Shown: positions 17,838 through 26,257 of the stretch, piece by piece
How positions within the stretch are numbered: position 1 is the stretch's first letter
How the letters are laid out: the number at the start of each line of letters is the position of its first letter
NCBI GenBank assembly: GCA_963827085.1
Contig: CAWGZY010000005.1
Coordinates: 62,001-126,000 of the forward strand
Source: JAGVPT01 sp963827085
GTDB lineage: Bacteria; Bacteroidota; Ignavibacteria; UBA10030; UBA8401
DNA: 64,000 nt
Direction: 5' to 3'
Program-made: the position numbers and the translations under genes
Notes under the pieces: model-generated
The model's database searches: none
What the model saw: only the letters and a program-made list of their open reading frames with translations
What the model was told of the DNA's origin: nothing

Positions 17838-18491
17838 CTAAAGTTTCATGAATCTTCTAACGATGAGGATAATAAACATTGGAGCTAAGTAAAAGAGAAT
17901 CTGCGTCGGATCCGGTTTAAAAAAGAAGTGTATAAGTCGAGATGGGCGGAGTGGCCTAGTACCTCTTTCATAATCCATTATCTTGGCATAATCTATCTTA
18001 TAAAAACGATAATCTTGCGGTGACACATTTGCGAGTTGAACAATGCCGTTATCTAGGTACCCTTTTTGGAACTGTTCACGATTATTGGAATCGATCGTTC
18101 GGACGTCATTCAAATATACAAGTAGACCCAAGGCTAATATCGCAAATGAAATTACTCGGTTGTGGTCTTCTTTCAGTGAAAGTGAAGCAGCCCAAAGGCC
18201 AGCGATCAAGGTAGCGAACAAGATTCTGTTTTGAGTTCTTTCACTTTCACGTGCTCGCTGATCTTGACCGTAATCGGATTGGTGTTGGAGTACGATCGTA
18301 ATAAGGTCATGTAGGCGCGATATTTTCTCTTCCGAGGATAGTCTAAGAGAATCCACAACCTCGATGCAAGAGGCCTTATTCTCAGTTTCACGGACGGGAC
18401 AGAAATATCCATCTAGCCCCATGAACACGAGAATAATCATAATTAGAAACTCAATCATTGTGAAAAGTCTCTGAGACATTGTTTTTGACAC
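17838..18491 (-). CDS. Membrane protein, unknown
   Basis: 217 residues from a GTG at 18491 with AGAGG seven bases upstream; an ATG at 18479 is the alternative. Hydrophobic helices lie near residues 10-30, 90-108, 112-128 and 195-213, with a soluble stretch (QFQKGYLDNGIVQLANVSPQ) between. The first loop has two Cys (CPVRE, ASC). No family recognised. Confidence 0.75.
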   Translation of the reverse strand: MSKTMSQRLFTMIEFLIMIILVFMGLDGYFCPVRETENKASCIEVVDSLRLSSEEKISRLHDLITIVLQHQSDYGQDQRARESERTQNRILFATLIAGLWAASLSLKEDHNRVISFAILALGLLVYLNDVRTIDSNNREQFQKGYLDNGIVQLANVSPQDYRFYKIDYAKIMDYERGTRPLRPSRLIHFFFKPDPTQILFYLAPMFIILIVRRFMKL

Positions 18492-18523
18492 TGGTAAGCC
18501 TCTAGAATTGTGCGAATTCCGCC

Positions 18524-18675
18524 GCCTAACGAACCGGAGCTAAGCTGCGGCGGCGAAGCGCCGCAGCGACGGTAGCCAGTCCGCGCGCGGCGAGTCATGT
18601 CCAAAAGTAGCTGGTTGTTTCGCGCGCATTAAATCATCGACGGCTACTTCCGTCAGCTTGAGCGACTGGTTAGGC
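18524..18675 (-). repeat. attC, module I
   Basis: Heptamers GCCTAAC and GTTAGGC. Site of the toxin-antitoxin cassette; GTTAGGCGGGCAAGC pairs over 15 bp with its other end. The arm has CTACTTCCGTCAG in place of CTGGTTCCGTCAG. Confidence 0.95.
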
Positions 18676-18699
18676 GGGCAAGCCAAATGAATCAAGGAC

Positions 18700-18728
18700 T
18701 TGCACATATAACGTTAATGTGGTATATT
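18700..18728 (+). promoter_or_regulatory. Candidate promoter of higBA
   Basis: TTGCAC at 18700-18705 and TATATT at 18723-18728 are 17 bp apart. The -10 ends only five bases before the higB ATG at 18734, so the transcript would be nearly leaderless. TTG - 20 bp - TATATTGC also loosely fits a Bacteroidota-type promoter. Confidence 0.5.
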
Positions 18729-18733
18729 GCATT

Positions 18734-19024
18734 ATGATAATCAACTTCGCCGACAAAGGTACCGAAGACCTGTTTAACGGTTTTGATACAAAAGCGGCGC
18801 GCCGTATTCCACGAGCAATTTGGAAGGGTGCAATACTTAGGCTCGACGCCTTGGACGGTGCAAAACAGCTTCAAGACTTGAAGTTTCCTCCTGGCAATCG
18901 ACTCGAAGCATTGAAAGGCAATCTGTCGGGATTTCATTCTATTCGGATTAACGATCAGTTCAGAATTGTCTTTCGTTGGCTTGATGGTGATATCCATGAC
19001 GTCGAAATTACCGATTATCATTAA
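18734..19024 (+). CDS. higB: HigB-type toxin (RelE/ParE fold mRNA interferase)
   Basis: 96 residues starting MIINFADKGTEDLFNG. Family features are the KAARRIPRAIW helix, LDALDGAKQLQDLKFPPGNR, then LEALKGN, and the core SIRINDQFRIVFRW with HDVEITDYH at the C-terminus. HigB proteins cut mRNA on the ribosome and are held inactive by HigA. A GTG at 18719 would add five residues. The gene is on the plus strand, against the array direction, and lies 10 bp upstream of higA, as in other HigBA pairs (toxin first). Confidence 0.92.
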   Translation: MIINFADKGTEDLFNGFDTKAARRIPRAIWKGAILRLDALDGAKQLQDLKFPPGNRLEALKGNLSGFHSIRINDQFRIVFRWLDGDIHDVEITDYH

Positions 19025-19034
19025 GGAGCATATT

Positions 19035-19307
19035 ATGATACCCAAGAACCGTCGTCCAAGCCACCCAGGTGAGATACTTTTGGAACTCTACCTCAAGCCG
19101 AGCGGCATGAGCCAGTTGGAACTGGCGCGTCGCATGGGCGTGCCCATTCAACGAGTGAACACCCTCATTAATGGAAAGCGCGATATGAGTCCTGAGACTG
19201 CAATTTTGCTTTCCAAAGTACTCAAAACGTCTTCACAATACTGGATGAATCTCCAGATGAATTGTGATCTGTACGACGCACAGAGACGTCTTGACCATGC
19301 CGCTTAA
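19035..19307 (+). CDS. higA: HigA-type antitoxin (XRE-family)
   Basis: 90 residues. The N-terminal SHPGEILLELYLKPSGMSQL is the hallmark of HigA/VapI antitoxins. A helix-turn-helix follows (LARRMGVPIQRVNTLINGKR), then SPETAILLSKVLKTS and WMNLQMNCDLYDA. It should bind and neutralise HigB and repress the operon. AAGGAG lies seven bases before the ATG. Own-promoter toxin-antitoxin pairs are well known as stabilisers of large cassette arrays. Confidence 0.93.
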   Translation: MIPKNRRPSHPGEILLELYLKPSGMSQLELARRMGVPIQRVNTLINGKRDMSPETAILLSKVLKTSSQYWMNLQMNCDLYDAQRRLDHAA

Positions 19308-19338
19308 TTTTCAACGTACAATCATCCTTTGCTTGCCC

Positions 19339-19486
19339 GCCTAACGGACCGGAGCTAAGCTGCGGCGACGTGCAGCCAGTTCCATGTAGACTATTCGCGC
19401 GGCAGGCATCGCCTTTCCCTTAAAAATGTTTTGCGCGCGGCGAAAAGCTGACGGCTGGTTCCGTCAGCTTGAGCGACTGGTTAGGC
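19339..19486 (-). repeat. attC, module II
   Basis: Heptamers GCCTAAC and GTTAGGC. Site of the SH3-like protein cassette. Confidence 0.95.
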
Positions 19487-19506
19487 GGTCACGAGTTTGT
19501 TCAAGA

Positions 19507-20394
19507 CTAACCATAAGCTGGTAGCCCAATCGCTCTGAAATCTTCTTCCGGAATGAAACCTTCTTTACCGTCGATGATAATGTGTAGCCACCATGGATTT
19601 CTTTGCACGCTAGCATCCCATTCACTTCTAGTAGCATCAAGAAATTTAATCTTTGTGTTTGCTCGAATACAGATTTTAATTGGTATATTTCCTTTGTTTG
19701 AAGGAATATCGTAAAGAGTGACCGTGTCGATCTTAACACGTTCGCGTTCTTTCCTTGCAAGATTGGTATCTATTCGTACTTCATACTTGGATTGTTCGAT
19801 TGCCTTTGCATTTCCATCAACGATGCTTTCTAAGTGAACGGGATAGTAATTGAGATAGTAGAAGTTACCTGACCAATCCTGCAATTGGACAAATAAGCTG
19901 TCGATTCCTTGGATAGTTCTTTTCACGATTGGCAGCTGGTCCGAACTCTCCTCATTAGTATATGGGAAAAGTCGACCAGTGATTGGCACGAACTGGCCCT
20001 GATTGTTGTATGAAAAGAACTGTGCGTCAATCCATTCCGCAGGATCTCCTGGGAGCTCTCCATCCATCACCAATAGGGCGGAACCTTCAGTTGGCAATTT
20101 TACTTCTTCGGCACTGAATATTGACTTTTCCTCACAATCACTGGAACGATCTACTCTGTAGACTATTTTTGATCTCTCATCAAGGCATACCAATGATAAA
20201 TCACTTGTTGGATTGAGACAATCTTTTTTGGGCCTCACAATACTTCTGATGCGGACTTTAATTTTATGAGGACTTTCGATTCCGATCTTGAATGGGCCAT
20301 AGGTTCTCGTTTCATATTTGATTCGGGATTGCGACGACGCAAGACTGAAGGCTGTTAAAAGAAAAGATATTATGGCGAGTGTGAAAAGTTTCAT
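19507..20394 (-). CDS. Secreted protein with C-terminal SH3-like domain
   Basis: 295 residues. Signal peptide MKLFTLAIISFLLTAFSLAS. The first 200 residues are not recognised and carry four scattered Cys. The last 70 (VTLYDIPSNKGN, IKICIRANTKIKFLDA, NPWWLHIIIDGKEGFIPEED) have the layout of a bacterial SH3-like domain, including the closing G-(F/Y)-(I/V) strand. Such domains bind cell wall or peptide ligands in the periplasm. Single-gene cassette. Confidence 0.8.
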   Translation of the reverse strand: MKLFTLAIISFLLTAFSLASSQSRIKYETRTYGPFKIGIESPHKIKVRIRSIVRPKKDCLNPTSDLSLVCLDERSKIVYRVDRSSDCEEKSIFSAEEVKLPTEGSALLVMDGELPGDPAEWIDAQFFSYNNQGQFVPITGRLFPYTNEESSDQLPIVKRTIQGIDSLFVQLQDWSGNFYYLNYYPVHLESIVDGNAKAIEQSKYEVRIDTNLARKERERVKIDTVTLYDIPSNKGNIPIKICIRANTKIKFLDATRSEWDASVQRNPWWLHIIIDGKEGFIPEEDFRAIGLPAYG

Positions 20395-20420
20395 TTCAAC
20401 AAGGATTTGTTGGTTTGACC

Positions 20421-20572
20421 GCCTAACGGACCGGAGCTAAGCTGCGGCGGCGAAGCGCCGCAGCGACGGTAGCCAGTCCGCGCGTGGCAATTCATGTCCA
20501 ATAGTAGCTGGTCGTTTCGCGCGCATTAAATCATCGACGGCTACTTCCGTCAGCTTGAGCGACTGGTTAGGC
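20421..20572 (-). repeat. attC, module I
   Basis: Heptamers GCCTAAC and GTTAGGC, with the CTACTTCCGTCAG arm. Site of the HEPN-like cassette at 20589. Confidence 0.95.
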
Positions 20573-20588
20573 GGCGGCAATACCGATT

Positions 20589-21113
20589 CTATGATGGCTT
20601 TCGACGGTTTGATGACGCCTTTCGTTCGGCCTCCGCGGCCTTGCCCAGCGAATCAGTAACCAGGTGAAATGCCTGCAAATCCAAATGCGAAAAATTATTT
20701 GTTTCGTAGATGTACCGCCACTGGACGAACGGTTCATCACCCTGAGCAATCAATGCTTCCCTAAAGCCACCGATGTCTGTCTTTTTGCCAGAGAGCGCTG
20801 TGAAGGAGTTGGCGATCTTCTCTTTGGTAGCAGGAAGTAATTGATCAAACAGTTGAGAGTACTTGTGACAATTGAGTTTCACTCCGGCATTTTTTAATTC
20901 GTCAGTAGTCGTGGCCATTGGATGATCGATAGCTAAAAAGAACTTCAGTAGTAGTTCGATTGCAAAGCTCTGGCACATGATAGCGGGTGCTGCTAAGTCA
21001 GCGTTTCCGGTTGAAGCCCCATTTTTCCGCGAGGCGTCGGCAGCAAGGGCGTATGCATGCGCCAAGTTGAACAGAGTGCTTTCCAGTGATCGTGGTTGAG
21101 TTTCTTTTGTCAT
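20589..21113 (-). CDS. HEPN-like helical protein
   Basis: 174 residues from the ATG at 21113, preceded by GGAAA; a TTG at 21158 would add 15. The protein is all-helical, with SFAIELLLKFFLAI, then LNCHKYSQLFDQLLPATKEK and FVQWRYIYETN. That order (a helix that starts the fold, HKxxxLFDxLP, then WRYxYE) is typical of HEPN-like proteins found near defence and nucleotidyltransferase genes. No RxxxxH catalytic motif is visible, so RNase activity is not supported. Confidence 0.7.
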   Translation of the reverse strand: MTKETQPRSLESTLFNLAHAYALAADASRKNGASTGNADLAAPAIMCQSFAIELLLKFFLAIDHPMATTTDELKNAGVKLNCHKYSQLFDQLLPATKEKIANSFTALSGKKTDIGGFREALIAQGDEPFVQWRYIYETNNFSHLDLQAFHLVTDSLGKAAEAERKASSNRRKPS

Positions 21114-21169
21114 GGTAGTGATTTCCGTTTCTAAATCATTGACTAATGCAAGGTGCAATGGATTCCGCC

Positions 21170-21321
21170 GCCTAACGGACCGGAGCTAAGCTGCGGCGGC
21201 GAACAGCCGCCGCAAGGTAGTTCGTTGCGCGGACGTTCCAGTCAGATGCTCTAAGTCCGTCCAACAACGCGCGGCGAAATCGTCGACGGCTGGTTCCGTC
21301 AGCTTGAGCGACTGGTTAGCC
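21170..21321 (-). repeat. attC, module III
   Basis: Heptamers GCCTAAC and GTTAGCC. Centre of the cagccgccgcaaggtagttc / gcgcggacgttcc type. The stop of the gene at 21316 lies in the right heptamer. Confidence 0.95.
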
Positions 21322-22377
21322 AGCAACACATTTCTTTTTGCTCAATCCAGTTATTCCGCTGTTTGTAAGGTTTTGCATTGGTGTACCAGCTTTGTCCACT
21401 ATATATATATCTTCTGTCTCTGTATACTTGTTGACGCTGACGTCATAGGTTAAAGTTTGGCGGGAGAACATAATATGTTCATTATCTTTGACCCAAAGTG
21501 GCATATCATCTTCAGTTTGATAATCATAATAGTCCCCGTGCGGTCCACCCGTATGTAATTCTGACATAAGAGCTGTTGTTAAACGACGCACATTCTTTCC
21601 GTCTATGTCCATGCAAAACACTTCACCGAATCTAGAAGCGGGAAACGAGCGGTATGATATAAAAGCTATTGACTTTCCGTCAGGCGACACATTCAGCTGA
21701 TTATCATCAGAAAGGCCATTTTGTGTATCGGAAATAAAGGTCAATCCGGTACCATCCAGATTAATTGAAGAAATGTACGATTTCACAAAAGGAGCAACGT
21801 TATGACCAAATCTGTTTTGCCTATCTATATACGAGAAAAATATCCTTTTACCATCAGGAAACCAAGTTGCGTTATAAGCACCTTGGATGCTATCATTGAA
21901 AAGTGATCTAACTGCACCGCCATATGCAGGCATTATGCCAATATAGTAGAGGGTTGTCGTATCCTGAATTGTTACGGCAATCGTTGAGTTATCAGGAGAG
22001 ATATTGTAGTCAGCTATCGTTATACCTGGTGTTGTAGCTATAACCTCTTGATCGTTAGACCCGTCAATATTCATCCTGTGACCAACAGATGGAGTGATAC
22101 CATTTTCATTTATGTATAAAATCCATGACTGGTCATCCGATAACTTCGGCCCTATTCCATCTTTTAAAAACTTAGAGTTGAACAGCCTAAATGTATTGTT
22201 ACCATTATACAAATCCGCAACGTAGATCATTGGTTGATTTTGGCCTGCTGCTCCATTTACGTATGCCACCTTTTGAACAAACACTCCATTCGGATTATCT
22301 TTTTGTTCCGATGGAGCTTCCTTTTTGCATGAAGTGAAGAGTAATGTAATGATAAGGATTACTGTTGCGCGTTTCAT
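21316..22377 (-). CDS. TolB-like beta-propeller lipoprotein
   Basis: 353 residues. Lipobox LLFTSC with mature CKKEAPSE. The body is a WD40-like/TolB-type propeller: GPKLSDDQSWILYIN, YNISPDNSTIAVTI, ATWFPDGKRIFFSY, LNVSPDGKSIAFISY and PLWVKDNEHIMFSR are the repeated blades, with MNIDGSN, INLDGTG and MDIDGKN loops between. It is likely a periplasmic or surface-anchored binding protein. The C-terminus (SKKKCVAG) is fixed by the attC core stop. Confidence 0.88.
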   Translation of the reverse strand: MKRATVILIITLLFTSCKKEAPSEQKDNPNGVFVQKVAYVNGAAGQNQPMIYVADLYNGNNTFRLFNSKFLKDGIGPKLSDDQSWILYINENGITPSVGHRMNIDGSNDQEVIATTPGITIADYNISPDNSTIAVTIQDTTTLYYIGIMPAYGGAVRSLFNDSIQGAYNATWFPDGKRIFFSYIDRQNRFGHNVAPFVKSYISSINLDGTGLTFISDTQNGLSDDNQLNVSPDGKSIAFISYRSFPASRFGEVFCMDIDGKNVRRLTTALMSELHTGGPHGDYYDYQTEDDMPLWVKDNEHIMFSRQTLTYDVSVNKYTETEDIYIVDKAGTPMQNLTNSGITGLSKKKCVAG

Positions 22378-22393
22378 ATTGGTACCCTAGAAT

Positions 22394-22452
22394 AGTTTGT
22401 TCACAAATTGTTTTTACGTTGTTTGACCAGGTTTAACAATTTTGTGAACGAA
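22394..22452. repeat. 17-bp inverted repeat in cassette leader
   Basis: GTTTGTTCACAAATTG and CAATTTTGTGAACGAAC form an almost perfect inverted repeat in the 120 bp upstream of the propeller lipoprotein. It could be a leader hairpin or an operator. No T-run follows on either strand, so it is not a simple terminator. Confidence 0.55.
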
Positions 22453-22498
22453 CCTCCTATTGGATGATCAAATGCATAAATCGATGCCGGTTGTTGCT

Positions 22499-22650
22499 GG
22501 CTAACGGACCGGAGCTAAGCTGCGGCGGCGAAGCGCCGCAGCGACGGTAGTCAGTCCGCGCGTGGTGAGTCATGTCCAATAGTAGCTGGCTGTTTCGCGC
22601 GTGTTAAATCACCAACGGCTGGTTCCGTCAGCTTGAGCGACTGGTTAGCC
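22499..22650 (-). repeat. attC, module I
   Basis: Heptamers GGCTAAC and GTTAGCC. Site of the XAC2610-like cassette. Confidence 0.95.
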
Positions 22651-22668
22651 GGCAGCAACATTAATATC

Positions 22669-23331
22669 CTAATTGGGCATGATTGTTTTCACAACTGTCA
22701 TTTTCCCTTTTATTAGCTTTTCAATTGTTGTTTTGACAGTCATGACGCCGTTTTCGTCTTCACCTATCCGTTCGTCCCATTGGTGTTCTATTAACTTCAA
22801 ATGATTATTTGAGATCTTATAAACATCCTGGGTTATACACACAGAGCAAGTTTCCCTAAATGTACAGGTAATTGTCTTGCTTAATGAATCGGTTACAAGT
22901 TGGCCATAAATGTTTGAAAACTCTTCATTGTAAAAATATCGATGTTTCTTCTGGTCAAAAAGCCAGAATCTATATGATTGATCAGCGTACGCAGGACTTT
23001 CTCCGCTTACAAGTTTAACATCTAAATAGCCGTCGAAATTAATGTCAATAAGCTCGATGTGTGCTCCCCAGCAAAAGTCCACTGTGTCAATAATGGACTG
23101 GAATAGTGAACTGTCCGTAGAGTTTCGAAGCTCGATTAGATATTGAATCTTATCATCAGGAGGTAATTTCGTCATCTTGAAGTGAGCAATAAACTCCGGC
23201 ATTGCTCGATTAATTCTTACCGTGTAGGTAGTATCTCGAGAACTGTCGTGATGTGCTGAATGTGTTAAAGCTTGACCAAACAAGCTGGAGAAACAAAGAG
23301 GGATAAATGGAATCAAAGATCGAATTGTCAT
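22669..23331 (-). CDS. Secreted XAC2610-like protein
   Basis: 220 residues with a signal peptide (MTIRSLIPFIPLCFSSLFGQ). The segment IELIDINFDGYLDVKLVSGE followed by SYRFWLFDQKKHRYFYNEEF matches the pattern of VCBS-like, XAC2610-related periplasmic proteins: a calcium-loop-like DINFDGYLD, then a one-domain beta fold. A central C-x-x-C (CSVC) could form a disulfide. Role unknown; some relatives are inhibitors of effector enzymes, which is not shown here. Confidence 0.78.
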   Translation of the reverse strand: MTIRSLIPFIPLCFSSLFGQALTHSAHHDSSRDTTYTVRINRAMPEFIAHFKMTKLPPDDKIQYLIELRNSTDSSLFQSIIDTVDFCWGAHIELIDINFDGYLDVKLVSGESPAYADQSYRFWLFDQKKHRYFYNEEFSNIYGQLVTDSLSKTITCTFRETCSVCITQDVYKISNNHLKLIEHQWDERIGEDENGVMTVKTTIEKLIKGKMTVVKTIMPN

Positions 23332-23390
23332 TTGTGGTATTGTCGGTGTGCTTGTTCTGTAATATTAATTTTGAACGGATATGTTCTGCC

Positions 23391-23542
23391 GGCTAACGGA
23401 CCGGAGCTAAGCTGCGGCGACGAAGCGCCGCAGCGACGGTAGCCAGTCCGCGCGAGCTAAGTCATGTCCGATAGTAACTGGTTGTTTCGCGCGTGTTAAA
23501 TCACCAACGGCTGGTTCCGTCAGCTTGAGCGACTGGTTAGCC
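23391..23542 (-). repeat. attC, module I
   Basis: Heptamers GGCTAAC and GTTAGCC. The stop of the gene at 23537 lies in the right heptamer. Confidence 0.95.
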
Positions 23543-24235
23543 CGCCGCAGGCTCTAAATGAGAATCAACGAGATCGATTAAGTGAACGATCATATCTTCC
23601 ATTTTTGCCTTTGGAATGGAATGATCGAAGTATAGAACATTATTCGACTCAAATAAACAGGCTTGTGCCGTACAAAGCGCGAGTCTCGAAGCAACAAGCA
23701 ATTTCTTCGTTGGTGCTGTGAATGCCATAGGTACAAAATGCTCGTAGTTGTTTCTGATATTCTCGTGAAGCCATTCAAGGGTCTTCAATTCTGCATTCGT
23801 CAGTTTGACTACTTGACTGTGCCCAAACTGAAGCATAAAGAGTTCAGCTTGAGCTTTCGCGAGAGCGTCGTAAAATGGAATCAAATAGTTTTCTTCTGGA
23901 GGTAATGTTCGTTCAACATTCTCGAATAGTCTTTTAACTTCAACGGGAGAAGAGAAACGCCAAGCGTGCTTGCATCCTGGGATAGATTCCATGTGTATTT
24001 CTTTGATTGGTTCGCTGCCAAATTGATATCTGTGTTCTTGACGCCCCTTAGGTTTACCAGTTACTGTGAAGTTAGCCGTTCCTTTGAGCGCCTCAACAAG
24101 CGAACGATAAAGAATTTGATGTGCTTCTCGAGCTATGCGAAAGTAGCTGGTGGAGGTGCGCGTTAGTTCGAATTCAACGTGCTCGAGGCCGTTGAAAATT
24201 AATCGAGCGTTGTCTATTGTTTCGGAGGAATTCAT
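23537..24235 (-). CDS. HEPN-like protein with R-x4-H motif
   Basis: 232 residues. The ATG at 24235 has a strong AAAGGAG six bases upstream, which rules out the longer frame that runs through the attC. The N-terminus (NARLIFNGLEHVEFELTRTS) and LYRSLVEALKGTANFTVTG are helical. Residues 161-166 read R-N-N-Y-E-H, fitting the R-x4-6-H motif of HEPN ribonucleases with a polar residue after the Arg. A stand-alone HEPN RNase or toxin is plausible but not proven. A family A promoter cassette lies just upstream. Confidence 0.7.
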   Translation of the reverse strand: MNSSETIDNARLIFNGLEHVEFELTRTSTSYFRIAREAHQILYRSLVEALKGTANFTVTGKPKGRQEHRYQFGSEPIKEIHMESIPGCKHAWRFSSPVEVKRLFENVERTLPPEENYLIPFYDALAKAQAELFMLQFGHSQVVKLTNAELKTLEWLHENIRNNYEHFVPMAFTAPTKKLLVASRLALCTAQACLFESNNVLYFDHSIPKAKMEDMIVHLIDLVDSHLEPAAG

Positions 24236-24253
24236 AATCTGCTCCTTTCGGCG

Positions 24254-24405
24254 GGCTAACGGACCGGAGCTAAGCTGCGGCGGCGAAGCGCCGCAGCGAC
24301 GGAATCCAGTCCGCGCGTGGCGAGACATGTCCAATAGTAGCTGGCTGTTTCGCGCGTGTTAAATCATCGACGGCTGGTTCCGTCAGCTTGAGCGACTGGT
24401 TAGGT
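24254..24405 (-). repeat. attC, module I
   Basis: Heptamers GGCTAAC and GTTAGGT. Carries the rare variant cgagacatg; apart from the left heptamer the whole site is identical to that at 25614-25765. Confidence 0.95.
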
Positions 24406-24660
24406 GGCAAAGTCAGTTGGTTAACCTGCATACAGCTTCGCACTAAGAATGCTTCGTTTTTGATTTTGCTTATAAACATAGCTCCCAACTATGATTGCCA
24501 GGAAAGCTCTCCGTACCAGATAATATCGTTTTATTGCAGTTATTGCAATTAGAAAATCTCACTGCTTATAGATTCGTATCTTTGGAAACTTGAATCAAAG
24601 AAACAAAACTTGAATTACTGAAACTGTTTCTTTCTTAGACAATCTAAGCTTTTCTTTGCC
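24406..24660 (-). repeat. Family A promoter cassette, copy 7
   Basis: -35 TTGCAA at 24543-24548, 17 bp, -10 TATTAT at 24520-24525. Identical by eye to copy 8 at 25766-26020. Confidence 0.82.
24520..24548 (-). promoter_or_regulatory. Promoter in family A copy 7 (main type)
   Basis: TTGCAA - 17 bp (TAACTGCAATAAAACGA) - TATTAT on the minus strand, near the sigma-70 consensus. Twelve family A copies share this form, most with the identical spacer (single-base changes in copies 5 and 18). It points at the HEPN-like gene at 23537-24235. Confidence 0.72.
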
Positions 24661-24812
24661 ACCTAACGGACCGGAGCTAAGCTGCGGCGGCGAAGCGCCG
24701 CAGCGACGGTAGCCAGTCCGCGCGTGGCGAGTCATGTCCAATAGTAGCTGGCTGTTTCGCGCGTGTTAAATCATCGACGGCTGGTTCCGTCAGCTTGAGC
24801 GACTGGTTAGGG
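24661..24812 (-). repeat. attC, module I
   Basis: Heptamers ACCTAAC and GTTAGGG. Site of the HNH/zinc protein cassette. Confidence 0.95.
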
Positions 24813-24825
24813 CGCAAAAGATTTA

Positions 24826-25587
24826 TTAAGTAATTCCAAATAATTTAAGAAATATGTCAGCACTGCTTTCTTTTGGAATATGCAATAGGTAAAGCTCGTT
24901 GTTTGATCTTAAAGCGCATTGTTCGAGGCTTTGACTTATACTTCCTGGAGATACAAAATATAAGTAGATGATACCGCTGATTGCGAAAACATAGCTAACC
25001 CCATTTTTGGATTTGCTGATACGTGGTGGCGCTATCATTTCGCTCGAAAACGATTTATCATTTAACCAGGTCATTAGCACGACGGGAAAAACGCTTTCTT
25101 CTTTCGGATCACCGTTTAGGAGCATCTTGCGGATTACTTCTTCATAGGGGCCTAACTTAACCTCGTTGAAAAATGGACGTGAAGATATGCTAGCGCGCCA
25201 AAGGACAGAAAGGAGAAAGAGTTTATATTTGCGATAGTCTACATTCTTGCAAACTGTATATTTCTGGCCCTCAGCTGTGGGAAAAGTATGACTTATGACT
25301 TTGCTGAAACCCTTGCGATTTCTACCGTATAGAAGCTCGCGCGCGTATGTTTCATATTGGCCGATGGTTTCGTTATCACATTTTTGGCAAAGTATTCCAC
25401 TTTCGTACTCACCAGTCGATGGTCTTTGCACTATGCCTTTTCCCTGTAATCTCTCCGACGGAGAAAATACTAATGCTTTGTGGTCAGCGTCGAAAAGAGA
25501 CTCGTACATAAATTCAGGAATAATGTGAGACTTATTCTGCAAAGGCCTTTCATTTTGACAAAGTCTGCATGTTCCTATTGCTTGCAT
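24826..25587 (-). CDS. HNH-like zinc protein
   Basis: 253 residues. The N-terminus has C-x-x-C (CRLC at 7-10) then SHIIPEFMYES, and at about 65-75 a second pair (LCQKCDNETIGQYE). This C-x2-C ... SHIIP ... C-x2-C ... E arrangement occurs in a family of HNH-like proteins often found in defence islands. Whether the His is catalytic cannot be told from the sequence. The remaining 170 residues are unrecognised. A family A promoter cassette (copy 8) sits immediately upstream. Confidence 0.75.
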   Translation of the reverse strand: MQAIGTCRLCQNERPLQNKSHIIPEFMYESLFDADHKALVFSPSERLQGKGIVQRPSTGEYESGILCQKCDNETIGQYETYARELLYGRNRKGFSKVISHTFPTAEGQKYTVCKNVDYRKYKLFLLSVLWRASISSRPFFNEVKLGPYEEVIRKMLLNGDPKEESVFPVVLMTWLNDKSFSSEMIAPPRISKSKNGVSYVFAISGIIYLYFVSPGSISQSLEQCALRSNNELYLLHIPKESSADIFLKLFGIT

Positions 25588-25613
25588 AATACTTGCAGGA
25601 ATTTGTTTTTGCG

Positions 25614-25765
25614 CCCTAACGGACCGGAGCTAAGCTGCGGCGGCGAAGCGCCGCAGCGACGGAATCCAGTCCGCGCGTGGCGAGACATGTCCAATAGTAG
25701 CTGGCTGTTTCGCGCGTGTTAAATCATCGACGGCTGGTTCCGTCAGCTTGAGCGACTGGTTAGGT
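25614..25765 (-). repeat. attC, module I
   Basis: Heptamers CCCTAAC and GTTAGGT. Twin of the site at 24254-24405. Confidence 0.95.
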
Positions 25766-26020
25766 GGCAAAGTCAGTTGGTTAACCTGCATACAGCTTCG
25801 CACTAAGAATGCTTCGTTTTTGATTTTGCTTATAAACATAGCTCCCAACTATGATTGCCAGGAAAGCTCTCCGTACCAGATAATATCGTTTTATTGCAGT
25901 TATTGCAATTAGAAAATCTCACTGCTTATAGATTCGTATCTTTGGAAACTTGAATCAAAGAAACAAAACTTGAATTACTGAAACTGTTTCTTTCTTAGAC
26001 AATCTAAGCTTTTCTTTGCC
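25766..26020 (-). repeat. Family A promoter cassette, copy 8
   Basis: -35 TTGCAA at 25903-25908, 17 bp, -10 TATTAT at 25880-25885. Twin of copy 7, exactly 1360 bp away. Confidence 0.82.
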
Positions 26021-26172
26021 ACCTAACGGACCGGAGCTAAGCTGCGGCGGCGAAGCGCCGCAGCGACGGAATCCATTCCGCGCGTGGTATGTCCAGTCCA
26101 ATAGTAGGTGCTTGTTTCGCGCGTGCAAAATCGTCGACGGCTATTTCCGTCAGCTTGAGCGACTGGTTAGCC
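26021..26172 (-). repeat. attC, module I
   Basis: Heptamers ACCTAAC and GTTAGCC. Centre has the tggtatgtccagtcc variant and CTATTTCCGTCAG arm. Site of the cassette with the gene at 26258. Confidence 0.95.
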
Positions 26173-26257
26173 TGCACACGCGTTGTTTGGGTCGATGCAA
26201 GTTGAAACACGGTTGTGATAAGAAAATCCCATCTGAGTTAATGATTGGAAAATCGAA

